A DNA stretch of 64,000 nt from Klebsiella electrica (lineage in GTDB: Bacteria; Pseudomonadota; Gammaproteobacteria; Enterobacterales; Enterobacteriaceae), in NCBI RefSeq assembly GCF_006711645.1, contig NZ_CP041250.1, positions 19,989 through 83,988 on the forward strand. Reading direction: 5' to 3'. Positions within the stretch are counted from its first letter, which is position 1; every line of letters begins with the position of its first letter. The notes under the pieces are model-generated. The model had not been told where the DNA came from and made no database searches. It was given only the letters and a program-made list of their open reading frames with translations. The translations under genes were made by a program, and so were the position numbers. This document shows positions 8,679-18,814 of this stretch, one piece after another.

Positions 8679-8703
8679 TGTGGTGGCTAAATTGAGATGT
8701 CCG
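8679..8703. repeat. Extra solo ISNCY-type terminal repeat beside the element
   Basis: TGTGGTGGCTAAATTGAGAT followed by GTCCG has the same layout (TGT, 3 nt, GGCTNAAT, then ATGTCCG) as the ends of the adjacent ISKpn21-like element but lies outside its target duplication. It looks like the remnant of another related element, into whose end the present copy inserted. Confidence 0.5.
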
Positions 8704-8733
8704 TCTCTGTCCAAGAGACGAACCGGGCGTGCG

Positions 8734-9057
8734 TTATCTAAATCCTGGTCCCTTAAGGGTGTCACACACTGCAGCTGGCAGATCGCCAGATTCATATTTA
8801 TTCGAACAGTCGTTTTCATCCTTAACAAATAGAACTACAGCCATCAGTATCAGAGATACAATTAGGCCCGGAATTACCCCTTTAAAAGCATCTTTAATTT
8901 TTCTTTCTTTTTTATAACCCTGAATGCAAAAGAATAAGATGGGAAATGAAAACAGCATCAAATCCATTATATTAAACAAACCGACGATCAATATCGGCAA
9001 CGCCAGAATGGGACCAAAAATGAATGCAATAATGATTGTGACGATATACCCATTCAT
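8734..9057 (-). CDS. Small membrane protein, hypothetical (107 aa)
   Basis: Three predicted membrane helices (about residues 5-25, 28-45, 63-82) and a short charged C-terminal tail with two cysteines. A good AGGAG site precedes the ATG at 9057. Family not recognised. Confidence 0.6.
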   Translation of the reverse strand: MNGYIVTIIIAFIFGPILALPILIVGLFNIMDLMLFSFPILFFCIQGYKKERKIKDAFKGVIPGLIVSLILMAVVLFVKDENDCSNKYESGDLPAAVCDTLKGPGFR

Positions 9058-9230
9058 AAATCACTCCTTAACTAAATGCTGTCGGATTCATTATATGGAG
9101 TACTGCGCCGTCGCCCGGCGCAGCCGGCTACTGTTTTGACAGGTTCTACCTCATCCACCCCTTCCCTTAAGGTCAGGTTAGTGAGCGCAGTCTGCTATGA
9201 GCGAGGAGCGGACATAACAAGCTCAACTTT

Positions 9231-10271
9231 TCAACTTAACTGCATCATCCAACGATGAATATGAATCAATTGATTAAACTTATTTCGGATTGCATCATCA
9301 ATATTATCGTTAATTATTAATGGAGACCATATTGTTAAATGAGGAGAAACTGGCATGGTACGAACAAGAACACTACCATTTTTGTTTACCATCGTAACAT
9401 CCTGCATATTTCTCCCTTTATAATCACGTTCTTTATCCAAGCAATTTAAAGCTTCATTTAAAATACGTTCCCATTCCCCATGAGTCAGCTCATTGAGGTT
9501 AAATTCCTTGCCGCCTATATATTTCTCTCTAATTTCAGGTCTAGAAACCACCTGCCAGGCATCCCGATAAAAAGTCATGTTAATTTCGTCTTCAGAATCT
9601 AATTTTTGTATTACACTTAGCAACCCAGGGACTGCCAACTCTGATTTAATAAGCTTAGCTATAGGCCAATCTTTGTATTTTATACCTTCAAGATTAACAC
9701 CCATACGGATATTATTACTTTGCGTACAGAAAGAAATATTCCATTGGACGCCTTCATTTCCATCGCTCATACCAAAAAATGGTTTATTGAGCTGGCCAAA
9801 AGCCCTTCCTTTCACACCCAGAACTTCGCAAAAAGACTGTAATATCTCTGCATACTCATCAGAACCATGTTTGGAGAGATATCTGTTATTCTTTTTAACT
9901 TTATGGTCCGGGTTAATTATTGATAAGGATTTCGACTCCAACTCAATCATCATTTTTATCTCATCCTGAGATTCAAAAATTGACATTACTGCTCTGTATG
10001 CATCATCTGCGCGTAAATTAAAAAACTCTCTTCTTTTTTGCCGCAAGGGACTTAACTTATCGTGAATTAATCGTTCTAGTTTTTTACAATCACTAACAAA
10101 AATAGAGTGAGAAATAGCCCAAATAAAATCACCTGTTGAGCTCTTATTTATCTCATCACATCGGGAGGTTGGATCTCTGGTCGTCATTCCAATTTTACAT
10201 ACAGGTAAGTCAATATCAGAAACCTCTAATATATATACATATCCAGTCGTTTCGTCAGTCATATTTATCAT
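9231..10271 (-). CDS. GIY-YIG nuclease-type protein with unknown C-terminal domain (346 aa)
   Basis: Residues 9-95 match the GIY-YIG superfamily in its T5orf172/MUG113 form: G-Y-V-Y-I-L-E, then C-K-I-G-M-T-T-R-D-P and R-C-D-E-I-N-K, with a conserved H-D-K-L and R-R-E-F-F near 70-80. The remaining 250 residues are not recognised. It is AT-rich compared with the backbone and stands alone between mobile elements, as many mobile nuclease or defence genes do. Nuclease activity is inferred from the fold only. Confidence 0.7.
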   Translation of the reverse strand: MINMTDETTGYVYILEVSDIDLPVCKIGMTTRDPTSRCDEINKSSTGDFIWAISHSIFVSDCKKLERLIHDKLSPLRQKRREFFNLRADDAYRAVMSIFESQDEIKMMIELESKSLSIINPDHKVKKNNRYLSKHGSDEYAEILQSFCEVLGVKGRAFGQLNKPFFGMSDGNEGVQWNISFCTQSNNIRMGVNLEGIKYKDWPIAKLIKSELAVPGLLSVIQKLDSEDEINMTFYRDAWQVVSRPEIREKYIGGKEFNLNELTHGEWERILNEALNCLDKERDYKGRNMQDVTMVNKNGSVLVRTMPVSPHLTIWSPLIINDNIDDAIRNKFNQLIHIHRWMMQLS

Positions 10272-10632
10272 CTTAAATTTTTTATCAATATATCCTCATT
10301 ATGACGTGGAAAAAAATAATAATCAATTACCATATGTTTTAAATACACCCATCGAGAGTTTGATAGATAACGTCCGCTCTTGGCACGAAGCGGACCAGAT
10401 AACTGGGCTGGAGGTCCGCTGTGAGCGAACAGCGGAAGTTCGCAGTTGATCTCGTAGCCAAACAGTCACGTTACTAACATTGCGGCGTGTTAATCAACGG
10501 GGAGCAGGTCAGGTGTATAGGACGCGAGTACGTCCTATTGCTATAGACAAGCCTGTACAAAAACTAGGCTTAAAGTACAATAAAGTCGGATCTCCAAACT
10601 CACCCCTGTAACTCAAAATAAGGATGTATTAA
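10272..10632. other. Intergenic stretch with a hairpin, no gene seen
   Basis: Contains an inverted repeat GTCCGC..GCGGAC near 10,371-10,395 and nothing that reads as a gene. A related GAGCGC..GAGCGGACA stretch lies at 9180-9215, so both flanks of the GIY-YIG gene may derive from the same older repeat. Confidence 0.4.
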
Positions 10633-10762
10633 GTGGAACATAAAAAAAACAATGACGAGGCCGTGTTGGCGGTGATGGACGACATCATCAATACGTTTGA
10701 TGAGTATGTTGTCTGTTTTTCGTTCGCGACTAAGGGCATCGCGCAACAGGGGGAAGAACTAG

Positions 10763-11958
<1,196 letters not shown>

Positions 11959-12144
11959 CTAAGCATACCTCGGTCATATTGTTCATAACCTACGCATTAT
12001 AGCTGTTCTTTATCTTTGCTTCTTACATTTACAATGCGGATAGTTTGGTCAGTTCTAGACATTATTCGGATTTGCCATGGATTCCTTGCTTTCCATGTGA
12101 CGACTAGTATTTATTCCTTACATGGCATAGCACACCCTCTCAAA

Positions 12145-12177
12145 GTTAAAAAAGGTCGCGCCAGCGGCCTTTTTTAA
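12145..12177. terminator. Bidirectional Rho-independent terminator
   Basis: GTTAAAAAAGG-CGC..GCG-CCTTTTTTAAC forms a near-perfect stem with A/T tracts on both sides. It stands just left of the Tn3-family transposon with no intact gene feeding it, so it is probably a leftover from a lost gene. Confidence 0.7.
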
Positions 12178-12226
12178 CGCCTACTCGTTTAATGGGGTCG
12201 GTTCCGGCTGAGGGCGAAATGACACC

Positions 12227-12832
12227 CTAAGCGTTAGCTCTGTGTCGTTGCACGATGTCAGCGACGGTATTCTTGCTGATACCGAGCTCGCGTGCGATCC
12301 AGCGATAGCTGCGTCCCTCGGCCCTCATCGCAACCACCTTAGGCAAAAGTCGGTCTGATTTTGGTCGCACTCCGGCCTGACGACCAAGCCTCTTACCACG
12401 TGCCTTCGCAACAGCAAGGCCTGACTTGACCCGCTCGCTGATGAGATCCCGCTCAAACTCCGCAATGCCGGAAAGAAACGTCGCCAGCATTCGTCCATAC
12501 GGCGACGAAAGATCGAACGCCATTCCATTCATGGCTATCACGGAAACCTTCCAGTTCTCCAGTTCACGTAGCGTATTGAGCAGATCGAGCGTCGAGCGCC
12601 CCCACCGGGAAAGCTCAGTGACCAGGATTGCATCAATTTGTCTGGACTGGGCAAGCGCCAGGACTTTCTTTCGCTCGGCCCGGTCGAGTTTAGTTCCTGA
12701 ACCTGTTTCCTTAAATATTCCCACCACGTCGTAGCCGGCACGGCCGGCGAAGGCTCGCAGATCAAATTCCTGGCGTTCACAAGACTGATCCGCTGTTGAA
12801 ACCCGGCAGTAAATGGCGGCACGATGTCCCAA
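12227..12832 (-). CDS. tnpR: Tn3-family serine resolvase (201 aa)
   Basis: Serine recombinase: catalytic Ser in A-I-Y-C-R-V-S-T-A-D-Q near 12, E-F-E-R-D-L-I-S-E-R near 125 and a C-terminal helix-turn-helix (S-Y-R-W-I-A-R-E-L-G-I-S-K-N-T-V). It resolves transposition cointegrates. Stop codon lies within the left inverted repeat. Confidence 0.95.
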   Translation of the reverse strand: MGHRAAIYCRVSTADQSCERQEFDLRAFAGRAGYDVVGIFKETGSGTKLDRAERKKVLALAQSRQIDAILVTELSRWGRSTLDLLNTLRELENWKVSVIAMNGMAFDLSSPYGRMLATFLSGIAEFERDLISERVKSGLAVAKARGKRLGRQAGVRPKSDRLLPKVVAMRAEGRSYRWIARELGISKNTVADIVQRHRANA

Positions 12833-12926
12833 TTGAACCCTCCTGGATTTTTGTATCGGAACGCCCTGATTTATATGGGCTGGCTGTTGTCCAAAACAGA
12901 CTATACTTCAAAAGGGACGAATTTGT
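12833..12926. promoter_or_regulatory. Candidate res site and divergent promoters
   Basis: The 94-bp gap between divergent tnpR and tnpA is where Tn3-family elements carry their resolution site and both promoters. No subsite was resolved by eye. Confidence 0.4.
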
Positions 12927-15824
12927 ATGTCACGACGCCATATTTTCACCGAACGGCAGCGAGCAGCGCTGTTCGATCTGCCCACGGACGAACTGTCGCT
13001 ACTGAAGTTCTACACGCTGGGCGATGATGACCTGGAAAACATTAGGCAGCGCCGCAGACCGGAAAACAGGATTGGCTTTGCCCTGCAACTTTGTGCCTTA
13101 CGATATCCGGGCCGTGCACTGGCTCCTGGTGAGATGATCCCGCGTGAAGTCCTTTCCTTCGTCGGTGCTCAGCTTGGAGTTCCGGCTGATGCGCTTCTCA
13201 CTTATGCCACACGGCGCCAAACCCGTCAGCAGCACATGGACACGCTGCGCGAAATTTACGGCTACAAGACCTTCACGGGCCGTGGTGCCCGTGATCTGCG
13301 GGAGTGGACTTTCGGCCAGGCCGAAGATGCCAGATCAAACGAGGATCTTGCTCATCGTTTTATTGTGCGGTGTCGGGAAACTTCCACCATTCTGCCCGCA
13401 GTATCGACAATCGAGCGCTTGTGCGCGGATGCTCTGGTCGCCGCTGAGCGGCGGATTGAAACGCGGATTGCGGAAAATTTAACAGCGGATGTTCGCGATC
13501 ACCTGGACAAACTTCTGAGTGAAATGCTCGCCGGCAATATCAGTCGTTTCATCTGGCTTCGCAACTTCGAGGTTGGTAACAACTCGGCTGCTGCTAACCG
13601 TTTGCTCGACAGGCTCGAATTTCTGCGTACCCTGAATATCAATCATAGTGCTTTGGCCAGCATACCTGCCCATCGCATTGCCCGGCTGCGTCGGCAGGGT
13701 GAACGCTACTTCACCGACGGTTTGCGTGACATCACTTCGGACCGCCGCTGGGCGATCCTTGCCGTCTGTGTTGTGGAGTGGGAAGCGGCGATTGCTGATG
13801 CCATAGTCGAAACCCATGACAGGATCGTAGGAAAAACCTGGCGGGAAGCGAAGCGCCAGCATGACGAAACAATTTCCGGCTCTAAAGCCACACTCACGGA
13901 TACGATCCGTACCTTCACCGCGCTGGGAGCTTCGTTGCTTGAGGCCCGCAGTGACGGAACCCCGCTGGAGATGGCTGTCGCCAGTTCGGTTGCATGGGAC
14001 CGGCTCGCTCAACTGGTAGCGACAGGGACTCAACTCAGCAACACGCTAGCCGATGAGCCTCTTGCATATGTCGGGCAGGGATACCATCGCTTTCGTCGTT
14101 ATGCGCCCCGCATGTTGCGCTGTCTGAAGCTCGAAGCCGCGCCGGTCGCCGGACCATTGGTAGCAGCAGCTTTGTCGATCGGAGAGATGAAAGGTGTTGC
14201 ATCGCCAGAAAGGCGTTTCCTGCGGCCCAGCTCCAAATGGAACCGTCATTTACGAGCTCAGGAAAAAGGAGATACCCGTCTTTGGGAAGTGGCGGTACTC
14301 TTTCACCTCCGGGATGCTTTTCGTTCCGGAGATGTCTGGCTCGCTCATTCGCGCCGCTATGGTGACCTCAAGCAGGTACTGGTGCCGATGATCGCGGCGC
14401 AGGAAAATGCAAAACTGGCCGTGCCTTCCAACCCACAGGATTGGCTGGCAGACAGAAAGGCGCGACTCACGATCGCTCTTAAGCGGCTGGCCCGGGCTGC
14501 CCGTAACGGCACTATTCCGCACGGTAGCATAGAAGATGGAACGTTGCGGATCGACAGGTTGACAGCAGACGTGCCGGATGGTGCCGAGGCACTCATACTG
14601 GATCTGTATCGCCGAATGCCGTCCGTTCGGATTACCGACATGCTGCTTGAAGTTGATGCAGCCCTTGGTTTCACAGATGCGTTTACCCATCTGAGAACCG
14701 GGGCTCCATGTCGCGACCGGATCGGTCTGCTCAACGTCCTGCTCGCTGAAGGGCTCAATCTGGGCCTGCGTAAGATGGCGGAAGCTACAAACACGCATGA
14801 TTACTGGCAGCTCTCACGCCTTGCCCGCTGGCATGTTGAAAGCGAAGCCATGAACCAGGCATTGGCAATTGTGGTGGCCGCGCAGGGTAAACTGCCGATG
14901 TCACGCGTCTGGGGGATGGGCACGTCAGCATCGAGCGATGGTCAGTTTTTCCCGACAGCGCGGCATGGCGAAGTCATGAACATGGTCAATGCCAAATATG
15001 GTTCTGTTCCCGGCCTCAAAGCGTATACTCACGTAAGCGACCAGTTCGCGCCATTCGCTTGTCAGTCGATCCCGGCGACCGTGAGCGAGGCACCGTATAT
15101 TCTCGATGGACTACTGATGAACGAGGTCGGTCGCCATGTTCGCGAACAGTATGCCGATACAGCAGGATTCACCGACCATTTGTTCGGAGCCAGTAGCCTG
15201 CTCGGCTACAATCTCGTTCTGCGAATCAGGGATCTGCCATCGAAGCGGTTGTACGTATTTAATCCCGATACGACCCCCAGGGAGTTACGCAAGTTGGTAG
15301 GCGGAAAAGCCCGGGAGGATCTTATCGTTGCGAACTGGCCTGATATTTTCCGTTGTGCCGCGACGATGACCGCTGGCAAAATCAGGCCCAGCCAACTCCT
15401 GCGCAAGCTCGCTTCTTACCCACGACAAAACAACCTTGCAGTTGCGCTTCGTGAAGTTGGTCGTATTGAACGGACCCTTTTCATTATTGAGTGGATCCTG
15501 GATACGGACATGCAGCGGCGTGCTCAGATCGGTCTTAACAAGGGAGAGGCCCACCATGCGCTCAAAAATGCGCTCCGTATCGGGAGGCAGGGGGAAATTC
15601 GCGATCGCACGACAGAGGGGCAGCACTACCGAATCGCTGGGCTCAATTTATTGACTGCGGTGATCATTTACTGGAATACCGTCCATCTTGGTCATGCCGT
15701 CACGGAGCGGCGGAACGAAGGGTTGGATGTTCCCCCTGAATTTCTTCCCCACATATCCCCATTGGGCTGGGCGCACATTCTACTGACTGGCGAATATCTT
15801 TGGCCCAAGGAACCGAAAGCTTAG
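12927..15824 (+). CDS. tnpA: Tn3-family transposase TnpA (965 aa)
   Basis: Length and layout fit Tn3-family TnpA: N-terminal DNA-binding region (R-R-R-P-E-N-R-I-G-F-A-L-Q-L-C), then a DDE core with G-T-S-A-S-S-D-G-Q-F-F near 675, an Asp near 750 and a C-terminal Glu in T-T-E-G-Q-H-Y-R near 895. Full length, no frameshift. Which Tn3 subgroup it belongs to is not clear to me. Confidence 0.95.
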   Translation: MSRRHIFTERQRAALFDLPTDELSLLKFYTLGDDDLENIRQRRRPENRIGFALQLCALRYPGRALAPGEMIPREVLSFVGAQLGVPADALLTYATRRQTRQQHMDTLREIYGYKTFTGRGARDLREWTFGQAEDARSNEDLAHRFIVRCRETSTILPAVSTIERLCADALVAAERRIETRIAENLTADVRDHLDKLLSEMLAGNISRFIWLRNFEVGNNSAAANRLLDRLEFLRTLNINHSALASIPAHRIARLRRQGERYFTDGLRDITSDRRWAILAVCVVEWEAAIADAIVETHDRIVGKTWREAKRQHDETISGSKATLTDTIRTFTALGASLLEARSDGTPLEMAVASSVAWDRLAQLVATGTQLSNTLADEPLAYVGQGYHRFRRYAPRMLRCLKLEAAPVAGPLVAAALSIGEMKGVASPERRFLRPSSKWNRHLRAQEKGDTRLWEVAVLFHLRDAFRSGDVWLAHSRRYGDLKQVLVPMIAAQENAKLAVPSNPQDWLADRKARLTIALKRLARAARNGTIPHGSIEDGTLRIDRLTADVPDGAEALILDLYRRMPSVRITDMLLEVDAALGFTDAFTHLRTGAPCRDRIGLLNVLLAEGLNLGLRKMAEATNTHDYWQLSRLARWHVESEAMNQALAIVVAAQGKLPMSRVWGMGTSASSDGQFFPTARHGEVMNMVNAKYGSVPGLKAYTHVSDQFAPFACQSIPATVSEAPYILDGLLMNEVGRHVREQYADTAGFTDHLFGASSLLGYNLVLRIRDLPSKRLYVFNPDTTPRELRKLVGGKAREDLIVANWPDIFRCAATMTAGKIRPSQLLRKLASYPRQNNLAVALREVGRIERTLFIIEWILDTDMQRRAQIGLNKGEAHHALKNALRIGRQGEIRDRTTEGQHYRIAGLNLLTAVIIYWNTVHLGHAVTERRNEGLDVPPEFLPHISPLGWAHILLTGEYLWPKEPKA

Positions 15825-15857
15825 GGTGTCATTTCGCCCTCAGCCGGAACCGACCCC

Positions 15858-16199
15858 GGAGACGGAAAACATCACCCTGACGCTCAACCGCGCCAGCCTT
15901 TCCGATTTGCCGTAGGCAAGGGCCGCTCTCATCAGAGATCTGAACTTGTGCTAAAAAAATCAGCCACCTCTGGTTAGTCACGGAGCCCACCGATATGCGC
16001 GCCTGCGTCGACGCTCTGACGCGGAAGGGTTGAGGGGGTGGTAAAATTTATGACAAATATTGATCTCGAGTGAATTTTTGGATATTCTGTACCTTGAAAG
16101 CACGTACGGCTTCCATCCTGGAAAGCTGACAAGAAAGGAGCCAGTGACTAGCGGACGCTTTCATCCGTGTAGCCACACCTATTAAGTGAGGTTTTCTAC
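15858..16199. other. Gap between transposon and toxin-antitoxin genes
   Basis: No gene is supported. The last 120 bp should contain the toxin-antitoxin promoter; GTGAGG at 16186-16191 is the antitoxin ribosome site. Confidence 0.4.
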
Positions 16200-16469
16200 A
16201 TGACTACCATTTCGCAGAAGTCTGCTCGGGAGATGCTTGGCACCCCTCAGAACTTCAGAGGCGGTGTGTATGTGACAAAAAATGGTGCAGCTGAGCTGTT
16301 TATTCAGACCGCAGAAGAACGTGAAGCGGAACTGGTTGAACGCCACCAGCAGCAGCAAGTAAACGCCATGCTGAAACTGGTTAGCCTGTCTCAGCATGAT
16401 TTTGAGAACGGCCGCCACGAAACCGCCCGTGAGCTATTAGCACGGAGGCGAGCAGAGCGGCATAAATAA
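16200..16469 (+). CDS. Type II antitoxin (89 aa)
   Basis: A small protein with an N-terminal DNA-binding-like start (T-I-S-Q-K-S-A-R-E-M-L-G) and a long charged, probably disordered C-terminus, as expected for an antitoxin. It is followed 14 nt later by a RelE/ParE-type toxin gene, the usual antitoxin-first order. Likely binds its own promoter and neutralises the toxin; helps retain the plasmid. Confidence 0.7.
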   Translation: MTTISQKSAREMLGTPQNFRGGVYVTKNGAAELFIQTAEEREAELVERHQQQQVNAMLKLVSLSQHDFENGRHETARELLARRRAERHK

Positions 16470-16483
16470 TATGAGGCCCATAA

Positions 16484-16822
16484 ATGACGGTAGCAATCAC
16501 CACCCAAGTAACAGAACAAACTTTATCAGTAATTGAGTCCTATAAAGCGGTAACAATGTCAGACGATGATGCTCGCGATTTTGCGACTGATTTGTTGGAA
16601 CAAGCTATCGTCGATATTGAGGCTAATCCCCTTCAATATCCGTTTGAACAAAACGCGCTGGCCAACGGCGTAAAGTTGCGCCGCTGGTTAGATCCAACCG
16701 GGAAATACATCTGTCTTTTCCGCTATAACCAACAGACTGACGAGGCGATTCTCGACATTTTTGCCAGCACACGTCAGGACTGGTTATCACTTCTCTATCT
16801 CGTCCAGATCTCCCGCCCATAA
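16484..16822 (+). CDS. RelE/ParE-family toxin (112 aa)
   Basis: Size and pattern fit the RelE/ParE fold: N-terminal helical pair, A-R-D-F-A-T-D-L-L-E-Q-A near 28, L-Q-Y-P-F near 50, then strand-rich K-L-R-R-W-L-D..Y-I-C-L-F-R-Y-N and D-I-F-A-S-T-R-Q-D-W. Acts either on translating ribosomes or gyrase; the sequence alone does not decide which. Partner of the preceding antitoxin. Confidence 0.75.
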   Translation: MTVAITTQVTEQTLSVIESYKAVTMSDDDARDFATDLLEQAIVDIEANPLQYPFEQNALANGVKLRRWLDPTGKYICLFRYNQQTDEAILDIFASTRQDWLSLLYLVQISRP

Positions 16823-17012
16823 AGATCGAAGCATGTGACGACTCCCCCTGCGATGGCTGTGGGGTTCACATTTGTGCTTTTATCATCCCCAATAACCGCC
16901 AAGGCGGTTGTGGGGTTTGAGGGCCAATGGAACGAAAACGTACGATAGCGACATAACCCATTGTTTAAATTGTGTGATTCATAGACATCAATATAATTTT
17001 TTAGCATTCCCT

Positions 17013-17489
17013 TTATTCCTGTCTGAATGTTTTCCCTTCAACTTCGTTAGATCTGTGTTCAGCTTCATCATAGGCGCGTCGTGAAGCTTCTATATCCTGC
17101 CATGTGTCGCGAATCCAACGGGTAAAACCAGCAAGTGGCTCCAGCATGGAGCACCCTCGTTCAGTCAACTCGTATTCGACACGAGGCGGCAGTTCAGGGT
17201 AGTAGTGGCGCGAAACTAGACCATCCCGTTCAAGGTTACGCAACGTTAACGTCAGCATGCGTTGCGAGATGTCCGGGATGCCCCGTCGAAGCACCCCGAA
17301 ACGCATCGGTGTATCGGGATAGAGAGATAAGAACGAAATAACCAAAATTGTCCACTTGTCTCCCAGTCGGGCTAATACACTTCCGGGAGCACAAGGCGTC
17401 AGTACCGGGCCTCTGGGCGTATGTAGAACAGGTCGGCCATTGACCTCATCTGGCATCATGGTCTGTCCATCTTCAGGAATGTTCTCCAT
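17013..17489 (-). CDS. HxlR-family transcriptional regulator (158 aa)
   Basis: Winged-helix HxlR core: C-A-P-G-S-V-L-A-R-L-G-D-K-W-T-I-L-V, then F-G-V-L-R-R-G-I-P-D-I-S-Q-R-M-L-T and L-E-R-D-G-L-V-S-R, with E-Y-E-L-T-E-R-G. Such regulators normally control a divergent oxidoreductase gene and respond to redox or small electrophiles. The divergent start at 17591 is cut off by IS26, so this regulator has lost its presumed target. Confidence 0.9.
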   Translation of the reverse strand: MENIPEDGQTMMPDEVNGRPVLHTPRGPVLTPCAPGSVLARLGDKWTILVISFLSLYPDTPMRFGVLRRGIPDISQRMLTLTLRNLERDGLVSRHYYPELPPRVEYELTERGCSMLEPLAGFTRWIRDTWQDIEASRRAYDEAEHRSNEVEGKTFRQE

Positions 17490-17590
17490 TAGTTATCTCT
17501 CTGTAACTCAGTATCAAAAAAGTGCCGTCTTGCGGAAATACCATGATAGTTCAAAATGAGAACCTTCAAAAGTTACTATGGGGTACTGAG

Positions 17591-17608
17591 ATGCAACAGT
17601 CTTTGGAA
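17591..17608 (+). pseudogene. Six-codon stump of the HxlR-divergent gene
   Basis: An ATG at 17591 opens M-Q-Q-S-L-E and then enters the IS26 end at 17609. Position opposite hxlR suggests it was the regulated gene. Very short, so tentative. Confidence 0.3.
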
Positions 17609-18427
17609 GGCACTGTTGCAAAGTTAGCGATGAGGCAGCCTTTTGTCTTATTCAAAGGCCTTACATTTCAAAAACTCTGCTTACCAGGCGCATTTCGCCC
17701 AGGGGATCACCATAATAAATGCTGAGGCCTGGCCTTTGCGTAATGCACGCATCACCTCAATACCTTTGATGGTGGCGTAAGCCGTCTTCATGGATTTAAA
17801 TCCCAGCGTGGCGCCGATTATCCGTTTCAGTTTGCCATGATCGCATTCAATCACGTTGTTCCGGTACTTAATCTGTCGGTGTTCAACGTCAGACGGGCAC
17901 CGGCCTTCGCGTTTGAGCAGAGCAAGCGCGCGACCATAGGCGGGCGCTTTATCCGTGTTGATGAATCGCGGGATCTGCCACTTCTTCACGTTGTTGAGGA
18001 TTTTACCCAGAAACCGGTATGCAGCTTTGCTGTTACGACGGGAGGAGAGATAAAAATCGACAGTGCGGCCCCGGCTGTCGACGGCCCGGTACAGATACGC
18101 CCAGCGGCCATTGACCTTCACGTAGGTTTCATCCATGTGCCACGGGCAAAGATCGGAAGGGTTACGCCAGTACCAGCGCAGCCGTTTTTCCATTTCAGGC
18201 GCATAACGCTGAACCCAGCGGTAAATCGTGGAGTGATCGACATTCACTCCGCGTTCAGCCAGCATCTCCTGCAGCTCACGGTAACTGATGCCGTATTTGC
18301 AGTACCAGCGTACGGCCCACAGAATGATGTCACGCTGAAAATGCCGGCCTTTGAATGGGTTCATGTGCAGCTCCATCAGCAAAAGGGGATGATAAGTTTA
18401 TCACCACCGACTATTTGCAACAGTGCC
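17609..18427 (-). mobile_element. IS26 (819 bp, one base short)
   Basis: Ends GGCACTGTTGCAAA at 17609 and complement ending at 18427. Canonical IS26 is 820 bp; the missing base is in the transposase gene. No 8-bp target duplication (CTTTGGAA left, CTCTTCTC right), so this IS26 marks a deletion or fusion: one side is accessory DNA, the other is trbI of the transfer operon. Confidence 0.95.
17681..18364 (-). pseudogene. tnpA: IS26 transposase with C-terminal frameshift
   Basis: Starts M-N-P-F-K-G-R-H-F and follows IS26 Tnp through R-K-G-Q-A-S-A-F, then diverges to I-M-V-I-P-W-A-K-C-A-W and stops. In canonical IS26 a run of four T gives A-F-Y-Y-G-D-P-L-G-E-M-R-L; here the run is three T. The catalytic DDE residues are upstream and intact, so partial activity is possible, but the last about 17 residues are replaced. 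Confidence 0.8.
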
Positions 18428-18814
18428 CTCTTCTCCTTTCATCCGGCGGGCAATGTCGTGCTGGATGTTGCGGGTCACATCAGGCGCGCCCTGAACCACG
18501 GCAGGTGAAACCAGAATGACCACATGATGCTGCTGCTGATACTCCGCCAGACTCTTCTCCAGCGCGTCGTTAAACCGATCAGAGAGCGCTTTGGACTGCG
18601 CCTCTGTCAGCTGCTTCTGACTCACACTGTCCATAAAGCTGTCGAGCGTTTTCTTCATATCAAAAGCCACCACCCGCGGCGTGGAGTAGTCCAGAACCAC
18701 GCGTGAGAGAAACGCGCTGGTTGCCAGGGCGAAAAGCACGAGAGCAACGATGACAGGTATCCGGCGAAAGGTAAGAGAGGTCGTACTGACCGGTTGTTCG
18801 GTGTTGTTTTTCAT
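18401..18814 (-). CDS. trbI: TrbI, extreme C-terminus replaced by IS26 (137 aa)
   Basis: F-type TrbI, an inner-membrane protein affecting pilus retraction: one N-terminal membrane helix (residues 18-38), then the conserved S-Q-K-Q-L-T-E-A-Q-S-K-A-L-S and V-I-L-V-S-P-A-V-V-Q-G-A-P-D. Native sequence runs to R-R-M-K-G-E-E and then continues seven codons into IS26. F TrbI ends at about this point, so little is lost. Start at the ATG that overlaps the traC stop (TGATG). Confidence 0.85.
   Translation of the reverse strand: MKNNTEQPVSTTSLTFRRIPVIVALVLFALATSAFLSRVVLDYSTPRVVAFDMKKTLDSFMDSVSQKQLTEAQSKALSDRFNDALEKSLAEYQQQHHVVILVSPAVVQGAPDVTRNIQHDIARRMKGEEGTVANSRW

Larger units (their letters stand above)
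12194..15857. mobile_element. Cryptic Tn3-family transposon (3664 bp)
   Basis: 38-39 bp terminal inverted repeats beginning GGGGTCGGTTCCGGCTGAGG lie at 12194 and, as complement, end at 15857. It carries only a resolvase and TnpA, divergently arranged; both reading frames end inside the inverted repeats, so there is no room for a passenger. The expected 5-bp target duplication is absent (TTAAT left, GGAGA right), implying a later rearrangement of one flank. Confidence 0.9.
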
